From the NCBI GenBank assembly GCA_902782245.1, contig CACZMI010000017.1, positions 1-32,932 of the forward strand: 32,932 nt of DNA, written 5' to 3'. The notes under the pieces are model-generated. The model was not told the origin of the DNA. It saw only the letters and a program-made list of their open reading frames with translations, and did not search any database. The translations under genes were made by a program, and so were the position numbers. How positions within the stretch are numbered: position 1 is the first letter of the stretch; every line of letters begins with the position of its first letter. Source of the DNA: an uncultured Bacteroidales bacterium (GTDB lineage Bacteria > Bacteroidota > Bacteroidia > Bacteroidales > Bacteroidaceae). Positions 21,914 through 31,140 of this stretch are shown in pieces.

Positions 21914-24900
21914 ATGAAAAAGATACTATTGTCTGCAACGCTGCTCCTTGCAGGGGCATGGGCGGGCATATCGGCCCAGAGCCGTCTTAATGATGCCGAT
22001 ACACGTCTGCTTGACGAGTGCCGCACCGTGTTCACGCAACGTGACTACGGGGCAGCCGGATCCCTTCTGGACGAGTGGATCAAGTTGACGGAGAACCGAA
22101 AGCAGGCGCTTACCCAGGAGATTGAATACATGCAGGTGGTCATAGCATCGGAACGTAACCTGTCCACCGCTATGCCGGCCATTCAGATATTCATGTCCAA
22201 GTATCCTAACTCAATGTACAACAACCGTCTGATGGCCCTGATGGGATCGTCACATTTTGTACAGCATGAGTATCAGGATGCCATAGAATGCTTTGACGAG
22301 TGTGACCCCCTGCTGCTGGATGAGACTGACTGCTGCCGTATGGTGCGACATTATGCCATTTCGTTGTTCCGCTGCGGACGTGCACAGGAGGCATATCTGC
22401 AACTCAACATACTTGCCCGTCTTCTGGATGATCCGGATCAGGATGAGGATATTGTGTTCTACCGTGCATATTACGATTATCTGAACGGCAACAATCAGGA
22501 GGCCAGGGCCGGATTTAAAAAAGCCCTTGACACCCGTCATGATGACGAGGCCCGCCTGTATATGGCCGATATCTCCCTGAACGGGGGCGGCGATATGGCA
22601 CAGGCCTATGAGACCGCCAACAATCTGGTAGCCACTACCGATGATCCCTATATTGAAGCCGAGTCAGAGCGCATACTGGGTGAGTACTGGTACCGCAAGG
22701 GTGATTACGCCAAGGCAGTTGACCTGCTGACCAGTTATCTGGCAACCGGTCAGAGTCAGGATGTACGCCATGACACCTATCTGCTGGGTATCTCTGAGTT
22801 CCAGACAGGCGATATGGACAGAGCCGTTGAGCATCTCTCGGCTGTGGTGGCCGATGACGATGCAGTCAGTCAGAACGCCCTGCTGCACATAGGTCTGGCC
22901 AATCTTAAGAAAGGAGACAAGAATGCGGCTCGTCTGGCGTTTGAGCGTGCATCGGACATACCCGGCAAGCCCGATGTAAGGGAGCAGGCGCTGTACAACT
23001 ACGCCATGGTGATCCATGAGACGGCATACTCGCCGTTTGCCGAGTCCGTAAACTCATTTGAGCGTTTTCTCAACGAGTACCCCAAGTCCAAATATGCCGA
23101 TAAGGTAAGCAGTTACCTGGTTGATGTCTATATGAGCACCACCAGTTACGATGCCGCCCTGGCTTCCATAGCCAAGATCCAGAATCCCGGCGCCTCCATC
23201 CTGGCTGCCAAGATGCAGCTTCTGTACAAGAAGGCCATGGATAATATGGCTGCGGCCGATTATGACAAGGTCCCCTCATTGCTGACCGATGTCATCGCAC
23301 TGGAGCGTTATGACCGCAAGACTGCAAACGAGGCTCTCTTCTGGCGCGGTGAGTGCTACTACCGCATGGGTCAGACAGACCGTGCCGAGGCCGATTACAC
23401 ACGCTATCTGGCTCTGACCGGAAGCGGTATGACATACAGCAGCGGCCTGGCCAACTACGGACTGGGTTACATTTATTACAACAGGAAGGATTATACCAGG
23501 AGCGGACGTTATTTCAAGACAGTCCTGGAGACATCCCGCCAGATAGGCCTGGAGAACAGTATCATTGCCGATGCCGCCCTGCGTGCGGGTGACTGCATGT
23601 TCTACGGCCGCCAGTATGACCTGGCCAAGGAGTACTACGGAACGGCAATCAGTCTGGTACCCTCCACGGGTGACTATGCGCTTTATCAGACCGGTCTGGT
23701 GAACGGACTTCAGCGAAATTACAACCAGAAGATACTTGACCTGGATAAACTTACAGCCAATTATCCGCAATCTCCGTATGTACCCTCAGCACTCTATGAG
23801 GAGGGTCGCGCCTACCAGCAGATTGACAAACCCGATGATGCTGTGGCAGTGTTTGCCAGGATAATCAGGGATTATCCCAACACCGATCTGGCACGCAAGG
23901 CATCGGCCGAAACGGCACTCATCTATTACCAGACCGATAAGTATGACCTGGCCATTGCAGCCTATAAGGATGTGATAGCCCGCTATCCGGGCAGCGATGA
24001 GGCCCGTACCGCTCTGGTGGACCTCAAGTCCATCTACGTGGAGAAGGGTGATATAAACACCTATCTGCAGTATACCGAGACTGTTCAGGGCGCCACTCCC
24101 ATTGCAGTGAGCGAGCGTGACTCACTTACCTACACGGCAGCCGAGGGTCTCTTTAGCCGCGGCCAGAAAGCCGATGCCAAGGTGCGCTTCAAGGAGTACC
24201 TGGACCAGTATCCTAACGGCGCTTTTGCCGCCAATGCATGGTATTACCGCGGATTGCTGCTTGAGGAGGAGAATGACTATGACGGAGCATATGAGAGTTT
24301 CATGCACAGCGCCGCGTATGAGAGCAGCCGGTTTGCGGAGAGCGCACTTGACCATGCATCGGCCATGGCATGGGGCGTGGGCGATTGGGAGACGGCAATG
24401 GATACCTATATCCGCCTTTACGGCAAGACCACCAATGCCGACCGTCAGCGCACCAGCCTGTTCCGTATAGTAAGCAGCGCAGGCCAGATAAGCGAGCATG
24501 ATGCGGTACTTCTTTATGCAGATAAGGCACTGCAGACGCAACTGTCGGCTGCCCAGCAGACCGAGGTCCGTTACTGGAAGGCACAGGCACTGCTGGAGAC
24601 CGGCAAGAGGGCCGATGCACGTCCGCTGCTTGAGGAACTTGCCAAGGATACGCGTTCCGTATACGGTGCCGAGTCAGACTATCTGCTCAGTCAGTTGCTG
24701 TTTGACAGCGGTGACAAGGAGGGCGCACAGAAGGTCATAATGGATTTCATACAGGAGGGAACTCCCCATATGTACTGGTTGGCACGCAGTTTCATACTGT
24801 TAAGTGACATCTATAAGTCACAGGGAAAGGATGTGGAGGCCCGCCAGTATCTGCTTTCGCTCAAGTCCAATTATACAGAAGATGACGATATTGCCGATAT

Positions 24901-24925
24901 GATTGCCAAACGACTAGAAGAATGA
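21914..24925 (+). CDS. Large exported tetratricopeptide-repeat protein
   Basis: This 1003-residue protein has a Sec signal peptide (KKILLSATLLLAGAWAGISAQ). The remainder is an almost continuous array of TPR-like helix pairs, for example ALYNYAMVIHETAYSPFAESVNSFERFLNEYPKSKYADKV-type blocks with Y/F-A-x-x-x-Y-P-x-S motifs repeated through the length (NYPQSPYVPSALYEEG; RYPGSDEARTAL; QYPNGAFAANAWYY). Such YbgF/BamD-like solenoids act as periplasmic scaffolds. Its stop overlaps the ATG of the next gene (ATGA), so it is coupled to a predicted outer-membrane barrel. The two probably form an envelope complex of unknown function. Confidence 0.92.
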   Translation: MKKILLSATLLLAGAWAGISAQSRLNDADTRLLDECRTVFTQRDYGAAGSLLDEWIKLTENRKQALTQEIEYMQVVIASERNLSTAMPAIQIFMSKYPNSMYNNRLMALMGSSHFVQHEYQDAIECFDECDPLLLDETDCCRMVRHYAISLFRCGRAQEAYLQLNILARLLDDPDQDEDIVFYRAYYDYLNGNNQEARAGFKKALDTRHDDEARLYMADISLNGGGDMAQAYETANNLVATTDDPYIEAESERILGEYWYRKGDYAKAVDLLTSYLATGQSQDVRHDTYLLGISEFQTGDMDRAVEHLSAVVADDDAVSQNALLHIGLANLKKGDKNAARLAFERASDIPGKPDVREQALYNYAMVIHETAYSPFAESVNSFERFLNEYPKSKYADKVSSYLVDVYMSTTSYDAALASIAKIQNPGASILAAKMQLLYKKAMDNMAAADYDKVPSLLTDVIALERYDRKTANEALFWRGECYYRMGQTDRAEADYTRYLALTGSGMTYSSGLANYGLGYIYYNRKDYTRSGRYFKTVLETSRQIGLENSIIADAALRAGDCMFYGRQYDLAKEYYGTAISLVPSTGDYALYQTGLVNGLQRNYNQKILDLDKLTANYPQSPYVPSALYEEGRAYQQIDKPDDAVAVFARIIRDYPNTDLARKASAETALIYYQTDKYDLAIAAYKDVIARYPGSDEARTALVDLKSIYVEKGDINTYLQYTETVQGATPIAVSERDSLTYTAAEGLFSRGQKADAKVRFKEYLDQYPNGAFAANAWYYRGLLLEEENDYDGAYESFMHSAAYESSRFAESALDHASAMAWGVGDWETAMDTYIRLYGKTTNADRQRTSLFRIVSSAGQISEHDAVLLYADKALQTQLSAAQQTEVRYWKAQALLETGKRADARPLLEELAKDTRSVYGAESDYLLSQLLFDSGDKEGAQKVIMDFIQEGTPHMYWLARSFILLSDIYKSQGKDVEARQYLLSLKSNYTEDDDIADMIAKRLEE

Positions 24926-26571
24926 CTGTTATGAAAAGATATATACTGCCGGTCATGATGACCGTAATATGCTGGAGCGGACTTAAGGCACAGGATGATG
25001 TGCTCCCCTCCAGATCGCTTACCATAGAAGGTGCCTATAACCCCTCCATGTCGGAGCGGGGTAAGATAATGCCGGTACCGCAGCGTCCTGAGACACAGCG
25101 TCAGGCTGCCACGGTCAGTTATCGGACCGAGTCCAATCCCAGTCAGGATTACGGACGCACTCCCATGGGCGTGTTCGGAGAGCAGACCGATGATGTAACC
25201 CCTTCAAGGTACTATGGCCTGGTACGTCTGGGCTACGGACTGAGAAACGTATCGGACGGTCTTCTGGATGCCGGCTGGAGAATATCGGATAGGGACCTGC
25301 TAACCCTTTCGGGACTGATGGACGGATGGTCAACCAAACCTGACGGCCAGTGGAAATCCAGGATGTTCAACTCTGACCTTAAGATGGAGTACTCCCACCG
25401 TTTTGACAGCCTGTCAATAGGCGCTTACGGAGCATACGGACACTCACGTCTCAATTTCCGTGAGGGTAAGGACACCACATCGGCCATACTGGCTGCAAGT
25501 GATTTCCTGCAGAAAACCAACCGTGCCGAGATAGGGTTGTGGCTAAGCGGAGAATTCAGGAAAGCTCAGTGGCATTTTGATGCCGGAATGCAGTGGCTGT
25601 CACGCAAAGGATTAATCCTTAACGGAGTGGAGCCCGATAACCGTGAGCGCCTGCTGCGCATAAATGCAGGTCTGGAGCTGCCTCTGCTGGGAGGTATCGG
25701 CGGTGCTAATTACCGTCAGAAAATAGCCATGTATGACTGGCAGGGTGTGTACGGAACCCAATACGGCGGATTGACCACTATCACACTATCCCCTTACTGG
25801 AAAAAGACATGGGGTAACCTGGATACCCGTCTGGGCGTGAACCTGGACGTACGTTCCGCAGCCGGGTATAAGGTGCTGCTGTCACCTATGGTAACCGCCA
25901 CATACAATGCAGGTGATAACATACGTCTTCTGGCCGCAGTAACCGGAGGTGTCAAGGATAACTGCATGCGTACTCTGGCCGGCATATCCCCCTACTGGAC
26001 CGAGGCCGAGCGCATACGTGACGGCTACGAACTTATGAACGCATCTGTTGGAGTGTCATACTCACAGGGAACCTGGCTGACACTTTCCCTTAAGGGCGGA
26101 TACAGCCATACTATCGATGAACTCTTCCAGGTGGCACATGACAGCCTTATCATCTCATCCATGCTCAAGCAGGAGGGCTGCGATGTGTTTTACGCCCGCC
26201 TGGATGCCGATATGCAGTTTGCCGACAGGGCTCAGGTCAAGATGGACCTGACCTGTAACGGATATACCGGTAAGTACTCGGACGGGATACTGGCATTTAA
26301 GCCAGTCCTGGACGGCTCGCTGTTTGGACGTGTCAACATAATGCCCGGTCTGGATGCCATGCTCACATACAGGACCATGATGTTCTGCAAGGTGGAAGGC
26401 ACGCGTGAGCGCATGGTCAATGACGTGGCTCTTACACTGGATTATGATTTCCGCCCCAACCTGTCATTCTACGTGACCGGTAACCGTCTTACCGGCGGCA
26501 ATTACTGCTATTACGCCGGTTACCGTGCCATCAAACCCTCGGTACTCATCGGCGCCACGTACAGGTTCTGA
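24922..26571 (+). CDS. Predicted outer-membrane beta-barrel protein
   Basis: This 549-residue protein has a Sec signal (KRYILPVMMTVICWSGLKAQ; Met4 at 24931 is an equally good start). After a short Pro/Arg/Gln-rich linker (residues about 30-75) it alternates aromatic and polar residues in strand-like runs: YYGLVRLGYGLRN, LKMEYSHRFDSLSIGAYGAYGHS, AAVTGGVKDNCM and LRIDAG-like segments. The C-terminus ends LIGATYRF, with the terminal aromatic typical of outer-membrane barrels recognised by the Bam complex. No TonB box or plug was seen, so it is not a TonB-dependent receptor. It is coupled to the TPR protein by a 4-base overlap, and a terminator follows. Confidence 0.82.
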   Translation: MTVMKRYILPVMMTVICWSGLKAQDDVLPSRSLTIEGAYNPSMSERGKIMPVPQRPETQRQAATVSYRTESNPSQDYGRTPMGVFGEQTDDVTPSRYYGLVRLGYGLRNVSDGLLDAGWRISDRDLLTLSGLMDGWSTKPDGQWKSRMFNSDLKMEYSHRFDSLSIGAYGAYGHSRLNFREGKDTTSAILAASDFLQKTNRAEIGLWLSGEFRKAQWHFDAGMQWLSRKGLILNGVEPDNRERLLRINAGLELPLLGGIGGANYRQKIAMYDWQGVYGTQYGGLTTITLSPYWKKTWGNLDTRLGVNLDVRSAAGYKVLLSPMVTATYNAGDNIRLLAAVTGGVKDNCMRTLAGISPYWTEAERIRDGYELMNASVGVSYSQGTWLTLSLKGGYSHTIDELFQVAHDSLIISSMLKQEGCDVFYARLDADMQFADRAQVKMDLTCNGYTGKYSDGILAFKPVLDGSLFGRVNIMPGLDAMLTYRTMMFCKVEGTRERMVNDVALTLDYDFRPNLSFYVTGNRLTGGNYCYYAGYRAIKPSVLIGATYRF

Positions 26572-26595
26572 CTTTTTATTAATATTTATATTAAT

Positions 26596-26636
26596 AAGGT
26601 GGACAGAGAGAATTTTTTATCTCTTTCCACCTTTTC
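26596..26636 (+). terminator. Terminator after the barrel gene
   Basis: AAGGTGGA (26596-26603) pairs with TCCACCTT (26626-26633), with an inner AGAGA/TCTCT stem (26607-26611 and 26620-26624), followed by TTC. Just upstream a perfect AT palindrome (26576-26584 with 26589-26597) shares its last bases. Together they separate the ybeY run from topA. Confidence 0.7.
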
Positions 26637-26654
26637 TATATGTTTTTTTTGTTC

Positions 26655-26662
26655 TACTTTTG
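26655..26662 (+). promoter_or_regulatory. -7 element of the topA-aroK-argB run
   Basis: TACTTTTG (26655-26662) matches TAnnTTTG, 35 bases before the topA ATG. The -33 region is only T-rich (around 26632-26635), overlapping the terminator hairpin of the gene before it. Confidence 0.55.
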
Positions 26663-26697
26663 CCGCGCCTTTGAGGCATAACATTTAATAGAATATC

Positions 26698-29040
26698 ATG
26701 CAGAAGAATCTGGTAATTGTGGAGTCTCCGGCCAAGGCCAAGACAATCGAGAAGTTTTTGGGAGCCGATTACAAGGTGATGTCAAGTTACGGACACATCT
26801 GTGACCTTAAGAAAAAGGACCTGAGCATAGACATAAATACGTTTGAACCCATATATGAGATACCTACCGACAAGAAGAAGGTGGTAAGTGAACTCAAGGA
26901 GGCAGCCAAGAAGGCCGAGATGGTCTGGCTGGCATCCGATGAGGACCGCGAGGGAGAGGCCATCAGCTGGCATCTGTTCGAGACCCTGGGACTCAAGCCC
27001 GAGAAGACCAAACGTATAGTATTCCACGAGATTACAAAGAACGCCATACTGCACGCCATAGAGACCCCGCGTGACATTGATACCAACCTGGTATATGCAC
27101 AGCAGGCGCGTCGCGTGCTGGACCGCATAGTAGGTTTCAAGCTTTCTCCCATTCTGTGGCGTAAGGTAAAGCCCGCTCTGTCGGCCGGCCGTGTACAGTC
27201 TGTTGCCGTACGTCTTATCGTGGAACGTGAGCGTGAGATAAAGGATTTCGTACCCGAGGCATCATACAGGGTAGTGGCAATATTCCGTCTTGAAAACGGT
27301 AACGGTCAGGTACAGGATGTACGCGCCGATTACAGTGAGCGTTTCAAGACCAAGAAAGAGGCTTATGCCTTCCTTGAGAAATGCAAGGGGGCCGATTTCA
27401 AGGTAAAGGATATCACCACCAAGCCGCTCAGGAAACTTCCCGCACCTCCGTTCACCACATCAACCATGCAGCAGGAGGCAACCCGTAAGTTCGGATTCAC
27501 CGTCATGCAGACCATGATGCTTGCACAGCGTCTGTATGAGTCCGGTAAGATAACATACATGCGTACCGATTCTGTGAACCTGTCAACCCTTTGCATAGAT
27601 TCATGCCGCAAGGCCATAACCGAGTCAATGGGCGAGGAGTACGTAAAGAGCCGTCAGTACACACAGAAGGCCAAAGGCGCCCAGGAAGCCCACGAGGCTA
27701 TCCGTCCTACCTATATGGACAACCAGACCATTGACGGTACCGCCCCCGAGAAGCGCTTGTATGAGCTTATCTGGAAGCGCACCATAGCATCTCAGATGGC
27801 CGATGCCGAGATAGAAAAGACAACTGTATCAATAACCTCACCCAAACTGGACGGCGAGTTCACCGTAACCGGCGAGACAGTCAAGTTTGACGGTTTCCTG
27901 CGTGTTTACCGCGAGAGCCGTGACGATGATTCCAACGAATCACAGGAGACACAGGGCCTGCCGGAGTTCAAGAAGGGTCAGGCACTGGAGTTCAGCCAGA
28001 TATCGGCCTATGAGCGTTTCACTCAGCATCCGCAGCGTTTCAATGAAGCAGCCCTGGTGCACAAGATGGAGGAGTTGGGCATAGGACGTCCTTCTACATA
28101 TGCTCCCACCATCGGTACCATCCAGCAGCGCGAGTATGTACTGCGTGAGGATATTGAGGGCGTAAAGCGTGACTGTGATATGCTTCGTCTGGAGAACGGT
28201 GAGATTAAGGAACAGAAAGTGACCGAGGTCTACGGCACCGAAAAGTCCAAACTTGTACCTACAGACATAGGTATGGTGGTAAATGACTTCCTGATAGAGT
28301 ATTTCCCAGATATAATGAACTACAACTTTACCGCTCAGGTAGAGAAGGAGTTTGATGATATTGCCGATGGCGACAAGCAGTGGAAGAGTGTTATCAGTGC
28401 CTTCTATGACAAGTTCAGCCCGGCAGTAAACAACGCCATGACCCTTAAGAACGAACATAAGGTAGGTGAAAGGATACTGGGTACCGATCCCGTATCCGGT
28501 AAGCCTGTATCGGTCAAGATAGGCCGTTACGGTCCCATTGTCCAGATAGGCAGTGCCGATGATGATGACAAACCCCGTTTTGCACAGATGAAAAAGGGTC
28601 AGACCATTGAGACCATCACGCTCGATGAGGCTCTGGAACTGTTCCGTCTGCCGCGCACATTGGGTGAGTTTGAGGGCTTTGAGGTAAGCGTAGGTACAGG
28701 CCGATTCGGTCCTTACATCCGTCATGACAAGTTCTATGTTTCTCTGAGCGGTGTGGCCGATCCCCTTACCATCACTCTCGATGAGGCCATAGATCTTATC
28801 CGAAACAAGCGTGAGTCAGAATCCAAGAAGGTGCTCAAGACTTTCCCCGGAAATCCGGAGATGGAGGTGATGAACGGCCGTTACGGCGCATACATCGCTT
28901 ATCAGGGAAGCAACTACAAGATTCCCAGAAACATGGATCCTTCCACTCTGACCGAGGAGGAGTGCCAGGAAATCATCAAGCGTCAGATTGAGAAGACCGG
29001 CTCTGCTCCCAAACGCCGTATATTCAAGACCAAGAAATGA
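26698..29040 (+). CDS. topA: DNA topoisomerase I (type IA)
   Basis: This 780-residue cytoplasmic enzyme relaxes negative supercoils. The Toprim domain opens with NLVIVESPAKAKTIEKFLG and carries the acidic site SDEDREGEAISWH. The active-site tyrosine is in ITYMRTDS (Tyr287). ARRVLDRIVGFKLSPILWRK and SAGRVQSVAVRLIVERE are classic type IA motifs. There are no Cys4 zinc fingers at the C-terminus. Instead there are GRYGPIVQIG, GRFGPYIRH and GRYGAYIAY repeats (Topo_C_Rpt type) and a basic tail (KRRIFKTKK), as usual for Bacteroidota. The stop overlaps aroK by 4 bases. Confidence 0.98.
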   Translation: MQKNLVIVESPAKAKTIEKFLGADYKVMSSYGHICDLKKKDLSIDINTFEPIYEIPTDKKKVVSELKEAAKKAEMVWLASDEDREGEAISWHLFETLGLKPEKTKRIVFHEITKNAILHAIETPRDIDTNLVYAQQARRVLDRIVGFKLSPILWRKVKPALSAGRVQSVAVRLIVEREREIKDFVPEASYRVVAIFRLENGNGQVQDVRADYSERFKTKKEAYAFLEKCKGADFKVKDITTKPLRKLPAPPFTTSTMQQEATRKFGFTVMQTMMLAQRLYESGKITYMRTDSVNLSTLCIDSCRKAITESMGEEYVKSRQYTQKAKGAQEAHEAIRPTYMDNQTIDGTAPEKRLYELIWKRTIASQMADAEIEKTTVSITSPKLDGEFTVTGETVKFDGFLRVYRESRDDDSNESQETQGLPEFKKGQALEFSQISAYERFTQHPQRFNEAALVHKMEELGIGRPSTYAPTIGTIQQREYVLREDIEGVKRDCDMLRLENGEIKEQKVTEVYGTEKSKLVPTDIGMVVNDFLIEYFPDIMNYNFTAQVEKEFDDIADGDKQWKSVISAFYDKFSPAVNNAMTLKNEHKVGERILGTDPVSGKPVSVKIGRYGPIVQIGSADDDDKPRFAQMKKGQTIETITLDEALELFRLPRTLGEFEGFEVSVGTGRFGPYIRHDKFYVSLSGVADPLTITLDEAIDLIRNKRESESKKVLKTFPGNPEMEVMNGRYGAYIAYQGSNYKIPRNMDPSTLTEEECQEIIKRQIEKTGSAPKRRIFKTKK

Positions 29041-29573
29041 TAAGGGTATTCCTTATGGGCTTTATGGGGGCGGGTAAGACCACCCTCGGCAAGGCCTTGG
29101 CCAAGGACCTTAATATCTCTTTCATAGACCTGGACCAGTATATTGAGCGCAGGTACATGAAGAGCGTAAGTCAGATATTCGCTCTTAAGGGCGAGCAGGG
29201 CTTCCGTGAGATTGAGAGCCGTATGCTGCGTGAGGTGGGTGAATTTGATGACGTCATTGTGTCATGCGGCGGTTCTACCCCGCTCATAGGCGACAATATG
29301 GAGTATATGCTGCAGCACGGACAGACCGTCTATCTTAAATGTGACAACGATACCCTGCTGCGCCGTCTCAAGGTAGCCCGTTCACAGCGTCCGCTCATAG
29401 CGTCCAAGACCGATGAGGAACTGGCCGCTTTTATTGAGAGTGAGACCAAACGCCGCGAGCCCGGATACCTCAGGGCCGGGTACATCTGCCCCGGTGACCG
29501 TCTGGAATCCCGCGACCAGATATCGGACACCATAACTTATCTTAAACAACTGTTGGACATTAAAAAAGATTGA
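29037..29573 (+). CDS. aroK: Shikimate kinase
   Basis: This 178-residue cytoplasmic enzyme phosphorylates shikimate with ATP in the pathway to chorismate and the aromatic amino acids. It has the Walker A loop GFMGAGKTTLGKALA, the shikimate-binding DLDQYIERR and GEQGFREIESRML, the CGGSTP loop and a lid arginine region (RSQRPLI). It is coupled to topA through an ATGA overlap and lies 6 bases before argB, so it is probably transcribed with both although the pathways are unrelated. Confidence 0.96.
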   Translation: MIRVFLMGFMGAGKTTLGKALAKDLNISFIDLDQYIERRYMKSVSQIFALKGEQGFREIESRMLREVGEFDDVIVSCGGSTPLIGDNMEYMLQHGQTVYLKCDNDTLLRRLKVARSQRPLIASKTDEELAAFIESETKRREPGYLRAGYICPGDRLESRDQISDTITYLKQLLDIKKD

Positions 29574-29579
29574 CCATAT

Positions 29580-30353
29580 ATGAAACAGTCACTTGTCATT
29601 GTAAAGGTGGGCGGCAAGATAGTTGAGCAGCCCGAGACCCTGGAGCGTCTGCTTAAGGATTTCAAGGCCATACCCGGCGCCAAACTGCTGGTACACGGTG
29701 GCGGCCGTTCGGCAACAGCCATGGCAAGCCGTCTGGGTATTGAGAGCAAGATGGTGGACGGACGCCGTATCACCGATGCCGATATGCTTGACGTTGTGAC
29801 AATGGTTTATGGCGGTCTTGTAAACAAGAACATCGTGGCCAAACTGCAGGCCAACGGCATCAATGCAATAGGTCTTACAGGCACTGACTGCAACGTGATG
29901 CAGTCCGATAAGCGCCCCGTTAAGGAAATAGACTACGGTTTTGTGGGCGATGTCAAGGCTGTGAATGCAGAGTTCCTTTCATCTCTGATAGAGCAGGGTA
30001 TAGTTCCTGTTCTGGCTCCGCTTACACATGACGGAAAGGGCCAGCTTCTCAATACCAATGCTGATACTATAGCCGGTGAGGCTGCAAAGGCATTGGCATC
30101 ATACTTTAAGGTTACCCTGATATTCTGTTTTGAGAAACCGGGAGTGCTGCTGCATGAAGATGATGATAATAGCGTCATTCCCTATATATCATACTATGAT
30201 TTCCCGCGCCTGGTGCAGGACGGCACCATAAGCGGAGGTATGATTCCCAAGATTCAGAACGCCTTCAACGCACTCCAAGCCGGAGTGTCTTCGGTCCTGA
30301 TAACTCAAGCCGAGTCACTCGACAAGCTCACCGGCACCACTATCGCCCTGTGA
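29580..30353 (+). CDS. argB: Acetylglutamate kinase
   Basis: This 257-residue amino-acid-kinase-fold enzyme catalyses the second step of arginine biosynthesis. Diagnostic segments are VIVKVGGKIVE (ATP-binding), LLVHGGGRSATAMASRLG, DGRRITDADMLDVVTMVYGGLVNKNIVA and the late SGGMIPKIQNAFNALQAGVSSVLI. The N-terminal helix of arginine-sensitive hexameric ArgB is absent, so feedback inhibition by arginine is not expected (inference). Its 3' end overlaps the convergent CPBP protease gene by 39 bases. No other arg genes are in the window. Confidence 0.96.
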   Translation: MKQSLVIVKVGGKIVEQPETLERLLKDFKAIPGAKLLVHGGGRSATAMASRLGIESKMVDGRRITDADMLDVVTMVYGGLVNKNIVAKLQANGINAIGLTGTDCNVMQSDKRPVKEIDYGFVGDVKAVNAEFLSSLIEQGIVPVLAPLTHDGKGQLLNTNADTIAGEAAKALASYFKVTLIFCFEKPGVLLHEDDDNSVIPYISYYDFPRLVQDGTISGGMIPKIQNAFNALQAGVSSVLITQAESLDKLTGTTIAL

Positions 30354-31139
30354 TTCCTCCACAACTGCGGCTTGCTGGAGTTCCTGCTCTTTCTTGATTT
30401 TGGCGTAGTATCTTACAATCCAGATACATGAAACCGTCGAAATGAGAACGAATGATATGAACAGTATCATGCCTAAAGTACTGTTCAGACTCAAGTTGCT
30501 CTCAATTCCTGCACTCATCAATAAGAATGAAACGGTGTTGTTGATTATGTGAATGCAGATGGGGACGAGCAGGCTTCCTGTCTTACAGTATACCCAACCC
30601 AGGAATATACCTGCCGGCATTGCAAATACAATCTGTATAGGATTGCCGTGAATGATTGCGAACAGGGCGGATGAGATTATGATACCCCACCACATGCTCT
30701 TGGTGGCCTTGGCCATCTCCTTGAGAATGACGCGACGCATTATCATCTCCTCCATTATGGGGCCTACTATGCATACGCCCAGGAATCCGGACACCGTCCC
30801 TGCTAAAGACTGGAACAATTCCTCAAGATTGTTGGGAATATCAAACTGTGAAGACACAAGTTCTACGGCATACATTCCGGTCATGGCAAATATGATTGAA
30901 ATCAAAAGCACATGGGCAGGAACTCTCTTGAACAGTTCCTTAATGCTGCAGTACTTCAGTAACAGGAGAACCACAATGACCAGAAAGTCTGATACCAGAA
31001 GGGCGGGACCAGCCACTTCGTATAACGCATTCTTCATGTCCATTCCCTGAACAATACCGGCAATAAGGAAAATGATCGTTATCAGGATTTGTGCGACCAG
31101 GTAGATTCCGATAGATACGAGTGTTCTTTTGATTTTCAT
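30315..31139 (-). CDS. CPBP family intramembrane metalloprotease
   Basis: This 274-residue inner-membrane protein has about eight hydrophobic segments. The CPBP/Abi motifs are present: EEMIMR (Glu130, Glu131, Arg135), FAIIHGNPIQ (His164) and HIINN (His197, Asn201), the expected zinc ligands and partners. Family members include CAAX prenyl proteases and bacteriocin-immunity proteins; the substrate here is unknown. Its last 13 codons lie within the end of argB on the opposite strand. It starts one base after ribF ends, so the two are co-transcribed on the minus strand. Confidence 0.93.
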   Translation of the reverse strand: MKIKRTLVSIGIYLVAQILITIIFLIAGIVQGMDMKNALYEVAGPALLVSDFLVIVVLLLLKYCSIKELFKRVPAHVLLISIIFAMTGMYAVELVSSQFDIPNNLEELFQSLAGTVSGFLGVCIVGPIMEEMIMRRVILKEMAKATKSMWWGIIISSALFAIIHGNPIQIVFAMPAGIFLGWVYCKTGSLLVPICIHIINNTVSFLLMSAGIESNLSLNSTLGMILFISFVLISTVSCIWIVRYYAKIKKEQELQQAAVVEESQGDSGAGELVE

Positions 31140-31140
31140 A

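Noticed and set aside
27940-28725. A 261-codon minus-strand frame inside topA
   Set aside because: It is antisense to a clearly conserved topoisomerase coding region and shows no family motifs.
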